A stretch of DNA of 56,705 nucleotides from contig JDFH01000015.1 of assembly GCA_000564995.1 (NCBI GenBank), positions 1 through 56,705 on the forward strand, given 5' to 3'. Below the pieces are notes generated by a model, which saw nothing but the letters and a program-made list of their open reading frames with translations, did no database searches and was not told the DNA's origin. Of this stretch, positions 8,821 to 16,456 are shown one piece after another. The position numbers were made by a program, and so were the translations under genes. This DNA comes from Atopobium sp. ICM42b (GTDB lineage Bacteria; Actinomycetota; Coriobacteriia; Coriobacteriales; Atopobiaceae). The first letter of the stretch is position 1, and each line of letters starts with the position of its first letter.

Positions 8821-8850
8821 ATGGCGAGAAGACCAATTGATCTTCTCGCC
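8821..8850. terminator. Bidirectional terminator built from an inverted pair of TTCTCGCC elements
   Basis: GGCGAGAAGA (8823-8832) pairs perfectly with TCTTCTCGCC (8841-8850) around CCAATTGA, followed by TTTT. It serves the convergent gntR and yfcE-like genes and is nearly identical to the hairpin at 3332-3363. Confidence 0.8.
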
Positions 8851-8953
8851 TTTTGCGTGTATGGGCGCGCGGCGCGGGGTGCAGCACGCAGCGCAACGCA
8901 GCCTGGTTGCTGCTCGGCAAGCGCTCGACGGCTGCTCGGCAGCTGCTCGGCAA
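8851..8953. repeat. GC-rich repeat tail between yfcE-like stop codon and terminator
   Basis: About 100 bp of clearly higher GC than the flanks, with CTGCTCGGCA-like units repeated (8930-8960 region: GCTGCTCGGCAGCTGCTCGG). It separates the minus-strand stop codon from its terminator and encodes nothing recognisable. See the finding on recurrent tails. Confidence 0.5.
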
Positions 8954-9514
8954 CTACTCGCCGAGAATGACGTGCCTGAACTCGCCGTCCTCGTAGATTC
9001 CGCAGCTGTGAGTGCCATCCTTTGGAATACCTACAGAACCTGGGTTAAACACGGTGACCTCAGGATGATCATGGCCCTTCTCGTTATATTTTCTGTGCGT
9101 ATGGCCGTACACAAACGCGTCAAGACTTGGCATCTGAGGCCACTTATCAACGCTGTTGTGAATGCCAGGGCCAAAGACGTGACCGTGAGTAAAGAAGATG
9201 GTGAACTGCTTGCCCGTCTTTGGATCCTTATCAAACAAGATGTTGTAATCAGCCATGCAGGGGAAGTCCAGAACCATCTGGTCAACCTCTGCCTCGCAAT
9301 TTCCGCGGACCGCAATGACCTTATCGGAAATGCTGTTCAACATCTCAATAACGCGCTTTGGTGCGTAGTCTGCAGGAAGATCGTTGCGAGGGCCGTGATA
9401 GAGCAGATCTCCCAGAAGCAAAACGTACTTTGGCTGCTCCTCCTCTATGACCTGCATGAGCTTCTCGCAATAGTCGGCAGCGCCGTGAATATCTGAAGCA
9501 ATTACAACCTTCAT
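8954..9514 (-). CDS. yfcE: YfcE/MJ0936-family metallophosphodiesterase
   Basis: 186 residues from the ATG at 9514, chosen because GAGAGGAT lies 8 nt upstream and the fold starts immediately with MKVVIASDIHG. All calcineurin-like metal-binding motifs are present in order: SDIHG, LLLGDLLYHGPRN, VRGNCE, FFTHGH and VYGHTH. Relatives are small manganese-dependent phosphodiesterases of uncertain physiological substrate. The gene is monocistronic on the minus strand and ends in a GC-rich tail before a shared terminator. Confidence 0.9.
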   Translation of the reverse strand: MKVVIASDIHGAADYCEKLMQVIEEEQPKYVLLLGDLLYHGPRNDLPADYAPKRVIEMLNSISDKVIAVRGNCEAEVDQMVLDFPCMADYNILFDKDPKTGKQFTIFFTHGHVFGPGIHNSVDKWPQMPSLDAFVYGHTHRKYNEKGHDHPEVTVFNPGSVGIPKDGTHSCGIYEDGEFRHVILGE

Positions 9515-9643
9515 CAACGTATCCTCTCTATACGTGTTTCTACACGTAGCTTCATACGCGTGTATCAATAAATTATTTTATGGTATTGATGGCGTCCAAC
9601 CAGTTACAAGCGCTGGCAATTCGGTCACCGTGTAAACGCCAGC

Positions 9644-10627
9644 TTAGAACCTACCGGTCATCCTTGCGTCAGGATCAGCCTCGGAAACACGCTTACGAAG
9701 ATCTGCAATAGCTGCAGGTATCTCGTCTGTGTTGTATGGCGTCATCTGGTACACCCAGTTAATCCAGTTGCGATACAGCAAGTTGGCGTGCGCTCGCCAG
9801 GTAAACAGCGGCTGCTTTTCTGGATCGTTATCAGGGAAATAGTTCTCTGGCAGGCGAATAGGCAGGCCCTTGTGAAAGTCGCGCCAATACTCCTCTGCAA
9901 GCGTATCGCGATCATATTCAAAATGACCGGTTACAAAAATCTCGTGGAAATCTCTGGTGGCGAGAAGTGCAGGTCCGCTGGTAAATCCCTCAGAAAGCAC
10001 GGCAAGCTCTGGATGATTCACCAAAGCTGATGTCTCAATTGCAGCATGGCGAGAGTGTGGCATGTAATGTACCTCGTCAAATCCATTGGTGAGGAAGCAA
10101 TACTCATCGCATAAACGCTGCGGAAAAATACCAAAAAGCTTAGCGCCCAGCATCTTCTTGGGAATATCGTGCAGGTAATACAGGCCAGCTAGTGCGCCCC
10201 AGCACAGGTACATCGTAGAAAAGACGTGCTCCTGAGACCAATCAACAATGCGACAGAATTCATCCCAATAGTCAACGTCCTCATATTTAAGATCTTCGAT
10301 AGGAGCACCCGTAATAATCAGACCGTCATAATTCTTATCTTTGAAGTCATCAAAAGTTGAATAAAACGTGACCAGATGGTCGGCGGCAGTGTTTTTAGAT
10401 TCATGCGAAGAGATGCGCATAAAGTCACACGTTACCTGAATAGGAGACTTTGAAATCAAACGGAGAATCTGAGTTTCTGTCTGAATTTTCTTAGGCATTA
10501 AATTCAAAATTGCCAGGCGCAGCGGGCGAATCTCCTGGTGTTCTGCAACTTCTTCCTCAAGCGCAAAAATACGCTCCTCTTGCAGTGTCTTCTTAGCTGG
10601 TAAACCATCTGGAATATTAATAGGCAT
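9644..10627 (-). CDS. metA: Homoserine O-acyltransferase (MetA type, probably acetyl-CoA specific)
   Basis: 327 residues, first committed step of methionine synthesis. The protein has the MetA core ILNLMPKKIQTETQILRL, the active-site cysteine in MYLCWGALAG (Cys142), and the GHFEYDR region with the catalytic His and Glu. Residue 111 is glutamate (TGAPIE). In characterised MetA enzymes Glu111 goes with acetyl-CoA and Gly111 with succinyl-CoA, so the product is likely O-acetylhomoserine despite the common succinyltransferase name. AAGGAAG precedes the ATG. It stands alone; no other methionine genes are in the window. Confidence 0.93.
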   Translation of the reverse strand: MPINIPDGLPAKKTLQEERIFALEEEVAEHQEIRPLRLAILNLMPKKIQTETQILRLISKSPIQVTCDFMRISSHESKNTAADHLVTFYSTFDDFKDKNYDGLIITGAPIEDLKYEDVDYWDEFCRIVDWSQEHVFSTMYLCWGALAGLYYLHDIPKKMLGAKLFGIFPQRLCDEYCFLTNGFDEVHYMPHSRHAAIETSALVNHPELAVLSEGFTSGPALLATRDFHEIFVTGHFEYDRDTLAEEYWRDFHKGLPIRLPENYFPDNDPEKQPLFTWRAHANLLYRNWINWVYQMTPYNTDEIPAAIADLRKRVSEADPDARMTGRF

Positions 10628-10637
10628 GGCAACTTCC

Positions 10638-10666
10638 TTTGGCTAATCGTTGCACATAAGTATACT
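10638..10666 (+). promoter_or_regulatory. Promoter directly abutting the DEAD-box start codon
   Basis: TTTGGC (10638-10643), 17-bp spacer, TATACT (10661-10666). Transcription would begin at or within a base or two of the ATG at 10674, and no Shine-Dalgarno is present, so the mRNA may be leaderless. Confidence 0.5.
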
Positions 10667-10673
10667 TGTTTAT

Positions 10674-12041
10674 ATGGAAATAACTTTTGCCGAGCTCGGG
10701 CTAAACGAGCAAATTCTGGCAGGCGTAGCAACACTTGGGTTCAGCGCGCCTACTCCCGTGCAAGCCGCGGCAATTCCCGCTGTCCTCGCGGGAAAGGACG
10801 TTGTTGCGTCTGCGCAAACGGGAACAGGTAAAACTGCAGCGTTTATGTTGCCTACGCTGCAGCGCATTGCTGTCGAGAAACCCGGTGGGACCGAGAAGCT
10901 CGATGCCAAGGAGCCCAACGCGAGCGCCAAACCCAACGCGGCCGCCGGACGCGGCGCCAAGCATAACGCCAAGCGAGGCGACGCCAAACGCAATACATAT
11001 CCTCGCGCGCTCATCATCACGCCAACGCGAGAGCTAGCTGCTCAAATTGATGCCGTTGCCAAGAGCGTTTGCGCATCCACCGGTCAGCAGGCCGTCATTG
11101 TTACCGGTGGCGCTCGCTACAAGCACCAGATAACCGCGCTGCAAAAAGGTTGCGATGTACTGGTGGCAACACCTGGCCGCCTGATAGATCTTCTCGACAA
11201 GAAGCATACAAGCCTTGAGAACATCCAGGTACTGGTGCTCGACGAGGCGGATCGTATGCTTGACATGGGATTTTGGCCAAGCGTTCATCGCATTATGGAG
11301 CAGCTGCCCAAAGCGCATCAAACGCTGCTTTTCTCGGCAACGCTCCCCGCATCAATCACATCGACTATAGACGCGCTGCTTAAAGATCCAGAGCGCATTG
11401 AGATTGCAAGAACCGGACAGACTGCGGCAACAATCGAGCAACATTTATGCTCGGTCACTCAGGGACAAAAACCGCAGCTCTTAAAGGCGCTTATCGACTC
11501 GTTTGATCCTGCGCCAGAGCGTGTGTTGGTGTTCTGTAGGACAAAGTCGCGCGTTGACAGCATTTACAAAAATCTCAAAGCCGCAGGTCTCAAGGTTGAC
11601 GTTATGCATGCGGACCGTCCGCAAAAAGCTCGCGCAAGAGCGCTGGAGCGATTCCGTAGTGGCGCCATTCAGGTTCTTGTTGCAACTGACGTCATGAGCC
11701 GCGGTATTGATATCCAGGGCATTGACGCAGTCATTAACTTTGACGTGCCGCTTGACCCTGAGGATTATGTTCACCGCATTGGCCGAACAGGCCGTGCAGG
11801 AGCCGCAGGTCAGGCGTTCACTTTTATGGGACCAGACGAGGTCACGCCTCTCAGAGAAATTGAATATTTTACAAAAGCGCTCATTCCTACATGGGATCTA
11901 TCTGGCTTTTCTTACGATACTGGACGCATTATGCTCCAGGACCCCCGCTCTACCTCCAAGACCACGCGTTCGATGTTCTCGGGCTCAAGGTCAAGAGGCA
12001 AAGGATTTGGATTTGGCGGCAGATATGGCCGACATACGTAA
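10674..12041 (+). CDS. DEAD-box ATP-dependent RNA helicase (RhlE-like)
   Basis: 455 residues from the ATG at 10674. Helicase motifs in order: Q motif region FSAPTPVQAAAIP, Walker A AQTGTGKT (47-54), PTREL, TPGR, DEAD in VLDEADRMLDMGF, SAT, and the C-terminal ARGID-like SRGIDIQ and HRIGRTGRAG. An Ala/Asn/Lys-rich insertion of about 35 residues lies between motif I and PTREL. The C-terminus is a short basic Gly/Arg/Ser-rich tail, typical of RhlE-type helicases acting in ribosome assembly or mRNA decay. An earlier in-frame codon (10650) would lie upstream of the predicted transcript. Confidence 0.93.
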   Translation: MEITFAELGLNEQILAGVATLGFSAPTPVQAAAIPAVLAGKDVVASAQTGTGKTAAFMLPTLQRIAVEKPGGTEKLDAKEPNASAKPNAAAGRGAKHNAKRGDAKRNTYPRALIITPTRELAAQIDAVAKSVCASTGQQAVIVTGGARYKHQITALQKGCDVLVATPGRLIDLLDKKHTSLENIQVLVLDEADRMLDMGFWPSVHRIMEQLPKAHQTLLFSATLPASITSTIDALLKDPERIEIARTGQTAATIEQHLCSVTQGQKPQLLKALIDSFDPAPERVLVFCRTKSRVDSIYKNLKAAGLKVDVMHADRPQKARARALERFRSGAIQVLVATDVMSRGIDIQGIDAVINFDVPLDPEDYVHRIGRTGRAGAAGQAFTFMGPDEVTPLREIEYFTKALIPTWDLSGFSYDTGRIMLQDPRSTSKTTRSMFSGSRSRGKGFGFGGRYGRHT

Positions 12042-12083
12042 TCTATAATCGATGCAGTCAGCTCATACAGTAAAGGAATCAAA

Positions 12084-12464
12084 ATGGGCCCTTTTAATGG
12101 CGTTGGTGTAATTTTTGCTCTTGGAGCAGCAGCTCTTCATGTGGTTATTTTTTATCTTGAGTCATTTGCCTGGACTTCTGACGGCACACTCAAGGCCTTT
12201 AACATGACAAAAGAAGAGGCAGAGAGCACCGAAAAAATAGCTTTTAACCAGGGATTTTACAATCTCTTTCTTGCCATTGAGGTATTCGTTGGCGTCTTCT
12301 TGATGGCCACCAGAAATCCAGCAGGCAAAGCGCTTGTTATCTTTGCTGTATGTTCAATGGCATTTGCCGCAATTCTTCTCTATGTAACTTCTCCCGACAA
12401 ACGCTCTGCAGCCATCAAGCAGGCAATATTCCCCATTATGGCTCTCTGCAATTTGATTCTGTAA
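12084..12464 (+). CDS. DUF1304-family integral membrane protein
   Basis: 126 residues with four hydrophobic helices (about 6-28, 55-75, 81-99, 108-126). It carries the family-typical segment HVVIFYLESFAWTS near the N-terminus and AFNQGFYNLFLAIEVFVG in the middle. Members are small bacterial membrane proteins of unknown function. AAAGGAA precedes the ATG. A clear intrinsic terminator follows, so it is probably transcribed alone or with the helicase 42 nt upstream. Confidence 0.8.
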   Translation: MGPFNGVGVIFALGAAALHVVIFYLESFAWTSDGTLKAFNMTKEEAESTEKIAFNQGFYNLFLAIEVFVGVFLMATRNPAGKALVIFAVCSMAFAAILLYVTSPDKRSAAIKQAIFPIMALCNLIL

Positions 12465-12479
12465 CTTTTGAACATAGAT

Positions 12480-12509
12480 GCTGGGCGCTTGCAGACACCC
12501 AGCTTTTTT
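12480..12509 (+). terminator. Intrinsic terminator after the DUF1304 gene
   Basis: GCTGGG (12480-12485) pairs with CCCAGC (12498-12503), followed by six T (12504-12509). Confidence 0.8.
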
Positions 12510-12537
12510 GTAAGCGCTTCTCGCGAGAAGGACCATC

Positions 12538-13857
12538 ATGAAACAACTCCGCCCATATCCACAGGTTATTGTCACCAAGAAAGCAGCTCGCGCGCTTGCG
12601 GGCGGACATCCTTGGGTCTTTGAGGGCGAGGTTATTCGTGTAGAACCGTCTCCAGAAAGCGGCAAGCATGCTCAAAACGGTTGCATTGTTGATGTCTTTG
12701 AAGAGAACGGTACCTACCAGGGAACCGGCCTTCTGTCAGAAATGAGCAAGATTCGCGTCAGAATTGTGACAAGAAACGCCAACGATAGGCTTAACGAAGC
12801 GTTTTGGAGTCGTAAGATTAGCTGGGCGTGGGAGCACCGCAAAACCACTATGGGAAACCGCGCTCTACCAGGCACTGAGCCCGATACCAATTGCTGCCGT
12901 GTCATCTTCTCTGAGGCCGATGGCTTTCCTGGCTTAATCGTTGACCGCTACGAGAATGTGCTTGTTGCGCAGGTAGGAACCGTTGGCATGGAGCATCTGC
13001 GTGATGCTATCTATCCACTGCTACTTGAAGTTTTCTCTGCAGACGGCCAGGTAATCGACGGCATTTACGAAAGAAATGACTCCCCCTCTCGCCTTAAAGA
13101 GGGACTTCCGCAATATAAGGGCTGGTGGACAAGTGGTTCTTCTGACGAGAATAGCTTGATTACAGAAAATCCTCTTACGCTGCCTTCAACTCATGTTCTT
13201 GCAACCGAAAACGGGCTCAAATTCAATCTTGACCTGGAAAACAGCCAGAAAACCGGCTTTTTCTTAGATCAAAAATATAATCGTCGAGCAGCTCGTCAGC
13301 TTGCGCAAGGTCGCCGTGTGTTGGATTGCTTCTGTCACGTTGGTCCTTTTGGTCTTAATGCCGCAGCTGGTGGAGCAGAATTTGTCCGCTGTGTAGATGT
13401 CAGTCAAACCGCCATTGACCTTGCGCGCCAAAACGCGGAGCTCAACGGCTTGGCAGACCGCATGGACTTTACCTGCGCAAATGTTCTCGAATATCTGCCA
13501 AAGTTAGCTCAAGACCGCGCTCAGCTCAAAGCAGAGGGAGGTCCGTTTGACCTCATCATTCTGGATCCGCCCGCATTCACTAAGACACGCGACAAGGTTC
13601 GCAGCGCCATGCGTGGCTATAAGGAAATCAACGCTGCAGCCATGAAGTTGCTACCTCGAGGCGGCTACCTGGCAACCTGTTCCTGCTCACACTTCATGAC
13701 CAGAGATCTTCTCGCCCAAGCAATTGCCGAGGCAGCTCACCACACCAACGTACAGCTCAAGCAAATTGAAGAGCGACAGCAAGCTCCTGACCACCCAATT
13801 CTTTGGGGTGTTCCCGAGAGCCATTACCTTGATTTCTTTATTTTCCAGGTGATCTAG
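12538..13857 (+). CDS. RlmI-family class I SAM-dependent rRNA methyltransferase
   Basis: 439 residues. An N-terminal PUA-like domain (KKAARALAGGHPWVFEGEVIR) is followed by an EEHEA-type middle region and a Rossmann methyltransferase domain with SAM motif RVLDCFCHVGPFGLNAAAGGA. It has the catalytic motifs FDLIILDPPAFTK (IV) and GGYLATCSCSHFM (VI, nucleophilic Cys). This is the RlmI/YccW architecture that methylates C1962 of 23S rRNA at C5. The ribosome site GAGAAGG overlaps the palindrome CTTCTCGCGAGAAG (12517-12530), itself two overlapping near-copies of the octamer. One full TTCTCGCC copy lies at 13709. Confidence 0.9.
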   Translation: MKQLRPYPQVIVTKKAARALAGGHPWVFEGEVIRVEPSPESGKHAQNGCIVDVFEENGTYQGTGLLSEMSKIRVRIVTRNANDRLNEAFWSRKISWAWEHRKTTMGNRALPGTEPDTNCCRVIFSEADGFPGLIVDRYENVLVAQVGTVGMEHLRDAIYPLLLEVFSADGQVIDGIYERNDSPSRLKEGLPQYKGWWTSGSSDENSLITENPLTLPSTHVLATENGLKFNLDLENSQKTGFFLDQKYNRRAARQLAQGRRVLDCFCHVGPFGLNAAAGGAEFVRCVDVSQTAIDLARQNAELNGLADRMDFTCANVLEYLPKLAQDRAQLKAEGGPFDLIILDPPAFTKTRDKVRSAMRGYKEINAAAMKLLPRGGYLATCSCSHFMTRDLLAQAIAEAAHHTNVQLKQIEERQQAPDHPILWGVPESHYLDFFIFQVI

Positions 13858-13911
13858 AACTACAATTCCATTCTCCAAAGAACACTTTATGAAATTTATT
13901 ACATATTGTGA

Positions 13912-13951
13912 TATAATACTCTTATAAAATATTTTATGAATTTATAAGAGT
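13912..13951 (+). promoter_or_regulatory. Promoter -10 and inverted repeat upstream of the small membrane protein
   Basis: TATAAT at 13912-13917 is followed at once by an 11-bp perfect inverted repeat (ACTCTTATAAA, 13918-13928; TTTATAAGAGT, 13941-13951) spanning the predicted transcription start. It could be an operator or a 5' mRNA hairpin; which cannot be told from sequence. I see no good -35. Confidence 0.45.
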
Positions 13952-13977
13952 GTTTACGGCATACTTTGGAGGCTCTT

Positions 13978-14472
13978 ATGGCTGAGACGGATGTCAGTAA
14001 TTCATCTGAACAAGTAACCTCAAGCAAATACTCGTCCCGATTAACCTACGGGCTATTAGCTTTTATTGGTGGCTTTGCCGGACTTCATACATTTTATAGA
14101 ACAGGTAAAATCTCGTCCTTCAGGACTGTATTATCTGGGTGTTTCCTCTATTTTCTTGTCTCTTACAACTATTGGTATCTCTATGCTGTTCTCGTGCTTA
14201 TAAATTCTTTTATTACACTCTCTATCGTCTTTGATAAAAATGTAACTAATCAAAATGTCCAAGGGCACGCGTCTCAGCCCCAAACAGCTGACGAGAATGA
14301 CAAATTAATCTTAATCACAATCACTGTATTTGCATTATTCCTGTTAGTAAGCGCGACTCTATCTTTTGTATTCAGCATCTCAATGGCTATAAAGCTCATT
14401 CTTCTAGTAGCTTTTATTGGTCTTGGGGCTTTGCTGATAAACGCTAGTGGAATCAAGATCTCTTTTAAATAA
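13978..14472 (+). CDS. Small polytopic membrane protein, TM2-like
   Basis: 164 residues with about four hydrophobic helices. The ATG at 13978 follows GGAGG by 5 nt. The first hydrophobic segment reads LLAFIGGFAGLHTFYRTG, reminiscent of the TM2-domain signature (Gly-Gly-x-x-Gly-x-His-x-Phe-Tyr) found in many bacterial membrane proteins of unknown role. Central residues (about 90-105) are hydrophilic and the C-terminus again membrane-embedded. It is more AT-rich than its neighbours. Function unknown. Confidence 0.7.
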   Translation: MAETDVSNSSEQVTSSKYSSRLTYGLLAFIGGFAGLHTFYRTGKISSFRTVLSGCFLYFLVSYNYWYLYAVLVLINSFITLSIVFDKNVTNQNVQGHASQPQTADENDKLILITITVFALFLLVSATLSFVFSISMAIKLILLVAFIGLGALLINASGIKISFK

Positions 14473-14486
14473 TTCCTCTAAACTTC

Positions 14487-14993
14487 TCAATTTTCCAAAC
14501 TTTTGCTTTTACGACGCTCTTTGAAGAAGGCTTTGAGCTGTGCAGATGCCTCGTCTGCTAATACTCCGCCTGAGACAGCAAACTCGTGATTGAGTCTTGG
14601 ATCGCTACTAACGTCAAACAACGTACCCGTTGCGCCGCCCTTGGGATCAAACGTACCAAACACACAACGATCAATACGAGCGTTGACCATCAATCCCGCG
14701 CACATCAAGCAAGGTTCCAGCGTCACATAAACCGTACAACCCGAGAGCCTCCAGCGGCCAAGCTTTTTTGAGGCCTCTTGCATGGCGAGAAACTCAGCGT
14801 GCGCAGAAGGGTCGTTATCAATTTCACGGCGATTGTGGGCAACGGCAATAACCTCTCCATCGCACACCACAACTGCTCCGATAGGCACTTCTCCTATCTG
14901 TGCTGCAAGCTCTGCCTGCTCAAGAGCAAGTTTCATGTACTTCTGATCAAGAGCAGCCTGTGGGGTCAAAGGCTCTTGTGCTTCGTCACTCAT
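14487..14993 (-). CDS. tadA: tRNA-specific adenosine deaminase
   Basis: 168-residue zinc enzyme converting adenosine-34 to inosine in tRNA-Arg(ACG). The zinc and catalytic residues are intact: SAHAEFLAM (His65, Glu67) and TLEPCLMCAG (Cys95, Cys98). The region IGEVPIGAVVV and the C-terminal DPKGGATGTLFDV...LNHEF are typical of TadA rather than of cytidine deaminases. The start at 14993 has GAGAGGAG 5 nt upstream. It contains one GGCGAGAA copy (14784). It lies next to a serine tRNA gene, in opposite orientation. Confidence 0.94.
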   Translation of the reverse strand: MSDEAQEPLTPQAALDQKYMKLALEQAELAAQIGEVPIGAVVVCDGEVIAVAHNRREIDNDPSAHAEFLAMQEASKKLGRWRLSGCTVYVTLEPCLMCAGLMVNARIDRCVFGTFDPKGGATGTLFDVSSDPRLNHEFAVSGGVLADEASAQLKAFFKERRKSKSLEN

Positions 14994-15183
14994 AGCTGCT
15001 CCTCTCTTGTCCGATTGCTGGCGTAAATCTTACGGAATTCTGTCTCGGCTCTGACGCAAATCCGTCGCGATTCTGTCACGAACCTGACGCATATTTGTCT
15101 TCACTCAATTATGAAGCAAAACCTAACTTGCTAAATCCCCTACTCGCAAAAAACTGAATTATGCGGTAGGATATTACCGCTTT

Positions 15184-15276
<93 letters not shown>

Positions 15277-15446
15277 TTTGGCGGCCCTCAACTCCATGTT
15301 TTACTTCCAGAACTTCCATTCCATTTCACGTCATTTCTAGCTCAACGTTCTTCTCGTCAGTGTGTGGGCGAGCATTCCATTTACCGAAAGATTCCTTAAC
15401 AAGTTAAAAGCTTTAATCAAAAACGCCTTAGATTTTTAGTTTTGGG

Positions 15447-15452
15447 TATAAT
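15447..15452 (+). promoter_or_regulatory. Probable -10 element for lemA
   Basis: TATAAT preceded by TTTTGGG, 57 bp upstream of the lemA start. No clear -35. The rest of the 15275-15508 gap shows nothing else. Confidence 0.4.
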
Positions 15453-15508
15453 TAACCTGTCCAAATGGATGGCTGACACAAAATTGTCAGTGATTGAAAG
15501 GATTTAGC

Positions 15509-16051
15509 ATGATTATTGCCGCAGTTGTAGTTATTGTCCTTCTTGTTTTCTGGGCCATTAGCATTCACAACAACATCATCCGCGCAAGCAACAGGTGCGA
15601 TAACGCTTGGGCAGCTATCGATACGCAGCTTCAGCGTCGTAACGATCTGATCCCTAACCTGGTCAACACCGTTAAGGGTTACGCAACTCACGAGTCTAAG
15701 ACTTTTGAGGCAGTTACCTCCGCTCGCGCTGCAGTCGCAAACGCTCACACTCCTGAAGAGAAGATGCAGGCTTCCGGCACTCTTTCCAACGCTCTGACCA
15801 ACCTGTTTGCTGTTGTTGAGAACTACCCAGAGCTCAAGGCTAACCAGAACTTCCTGGAGCTCCAGGCAGAGCTTACTGACACCGAGAACCGCCTCAGCTA
15901 CGCTCGCTTGAGCTACAACGATGTTGTCATGAACTACAACAACATCATCGCTGTCTTCCCAAACAACCTTCTTGCTGGTGGACGTTCCCCACGTACAAGC
16001 TTCCAGGTCACCGACGAGTCCGCTCGTCAGGCACCAAACGTACAGTTCTAA
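15509..16051 (+). CDS. lemA: LemA family protein
   Basis: 180 residues from the ATG at 15509, which has GAAAGGA 6-7 nt upstream. One N-terminal transmembrane helix (MIIAAVVVIVLLVFWAISI) is followed by the LemA helical domain. Diagnostic elements are ASNRCDNAWAAIDTQLQRRNDLIPNLVNTVKGYA and the later LKANQNFLELQAELTDTENRLSYARLSYNDVVMNYN. Family members are membrane-anchored four-helix proteins facing outside; their role is not settled. Monocistronic, closed by a strong terminator. Confidence 0.95.
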   Translation: MIIAAVVVIVLLVFWAISIHNNIIRASNRCDNAWAAIDTQLQRRNDLIPNLVNTVKGYATHESKTFEAVTSARAAVANAHTPEEKMQASGTLSNALTNLFAVVENYPELKANQNFLELQAELTDTENRLSYARLSYNDVVMNYNNIIAVFPNNLLAGGRSPRTSFQVTDESARQAPNVQF

Positions 16052-16082
16052 GAGCTGTTTCGTTACACTTTGTACCAGCTCA

Positions 16083-16119
16083 GCCCGGTATCTGCGTTCC
16101 GCAGGTACCGGGCTTTTTT
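16083..16119 (+). terminator. Intrinsic terminator after lemA
   Basis: GCCCGGTA (16083-16090) pairs with TACCGGGC (16106-16113), with an inner CTGCG/CGCAG extension and six T following. Confidence 0.9.
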
Positions 16120-16211
16120 GTGCGCCGTGAAGCTTTGCGGATCGGGCTGGTCATGCGCTGGTCGCACCTCGACTGCAGGTAAATCCGAGCAGCTAGATTA
16201 TGTGAAGAGTC

Positions 16212-16241
16212 TTTACAGCCTCGCGAGAAAATCGTTAAAAT
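16212..16241 (+). promoter_or_regulatory. Promoter for the MgtE-like/Nramp operon
   Basis: TTTACA (16212-16217), 18-bp spacer, TAAAAT (16236-16241). The transcript would carry an untranslated leader of about 205 nt before the start at 16457. Confidence 0.55.
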
Positions 16242-16249
16242 AGTTACAT

Positions 16250-16440
16250 CTGTGAATTGTCCTCGCAAGCACAATTCACGTTCTATTGGATGAAGAGAAA
16301 GGTCAGCATGAAACCTCGACCTCACAGTCGCTGACCTCTTGCGGTGTGCCGATTTGCACCGTGAGGGGTGAAATCGCAATGCAGTCCCCGTGGCAAATAC
16401 GCAGAGTTTCTCGCCAAAGCCACGCTTTAGTCTTCGGACG
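16250..16440 (+). promoter_or_regulatory. Structured 5' leader, candidate metal-ion riboswitch
   Basis: The leader folds by eye into several perfect stems: GTGAATTGT/ACAATTCAC (16252-16260 with 16271-16279), GGTCAGC/GCTGACC (16301-16307 with 16330-16336), and a nested element TTTGC/GCAAA (16353-16357 with 16393-16397) enclosing GGGG/CCCC (16364-16367 with 16386-16389), whose loop contains AATGCAG. It precedes a two-gene metal-transport operon, so an Mg or Mn sensor is the natural guess. I could not convince myself of a match to the M-box or yybP-ykoY consensus. One TTCTCGCC copy lies near its 3' end (16408-16415). Confidence 0.4.
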
Positions 16441-16456
16441 CATGTAAGGAGCACAC

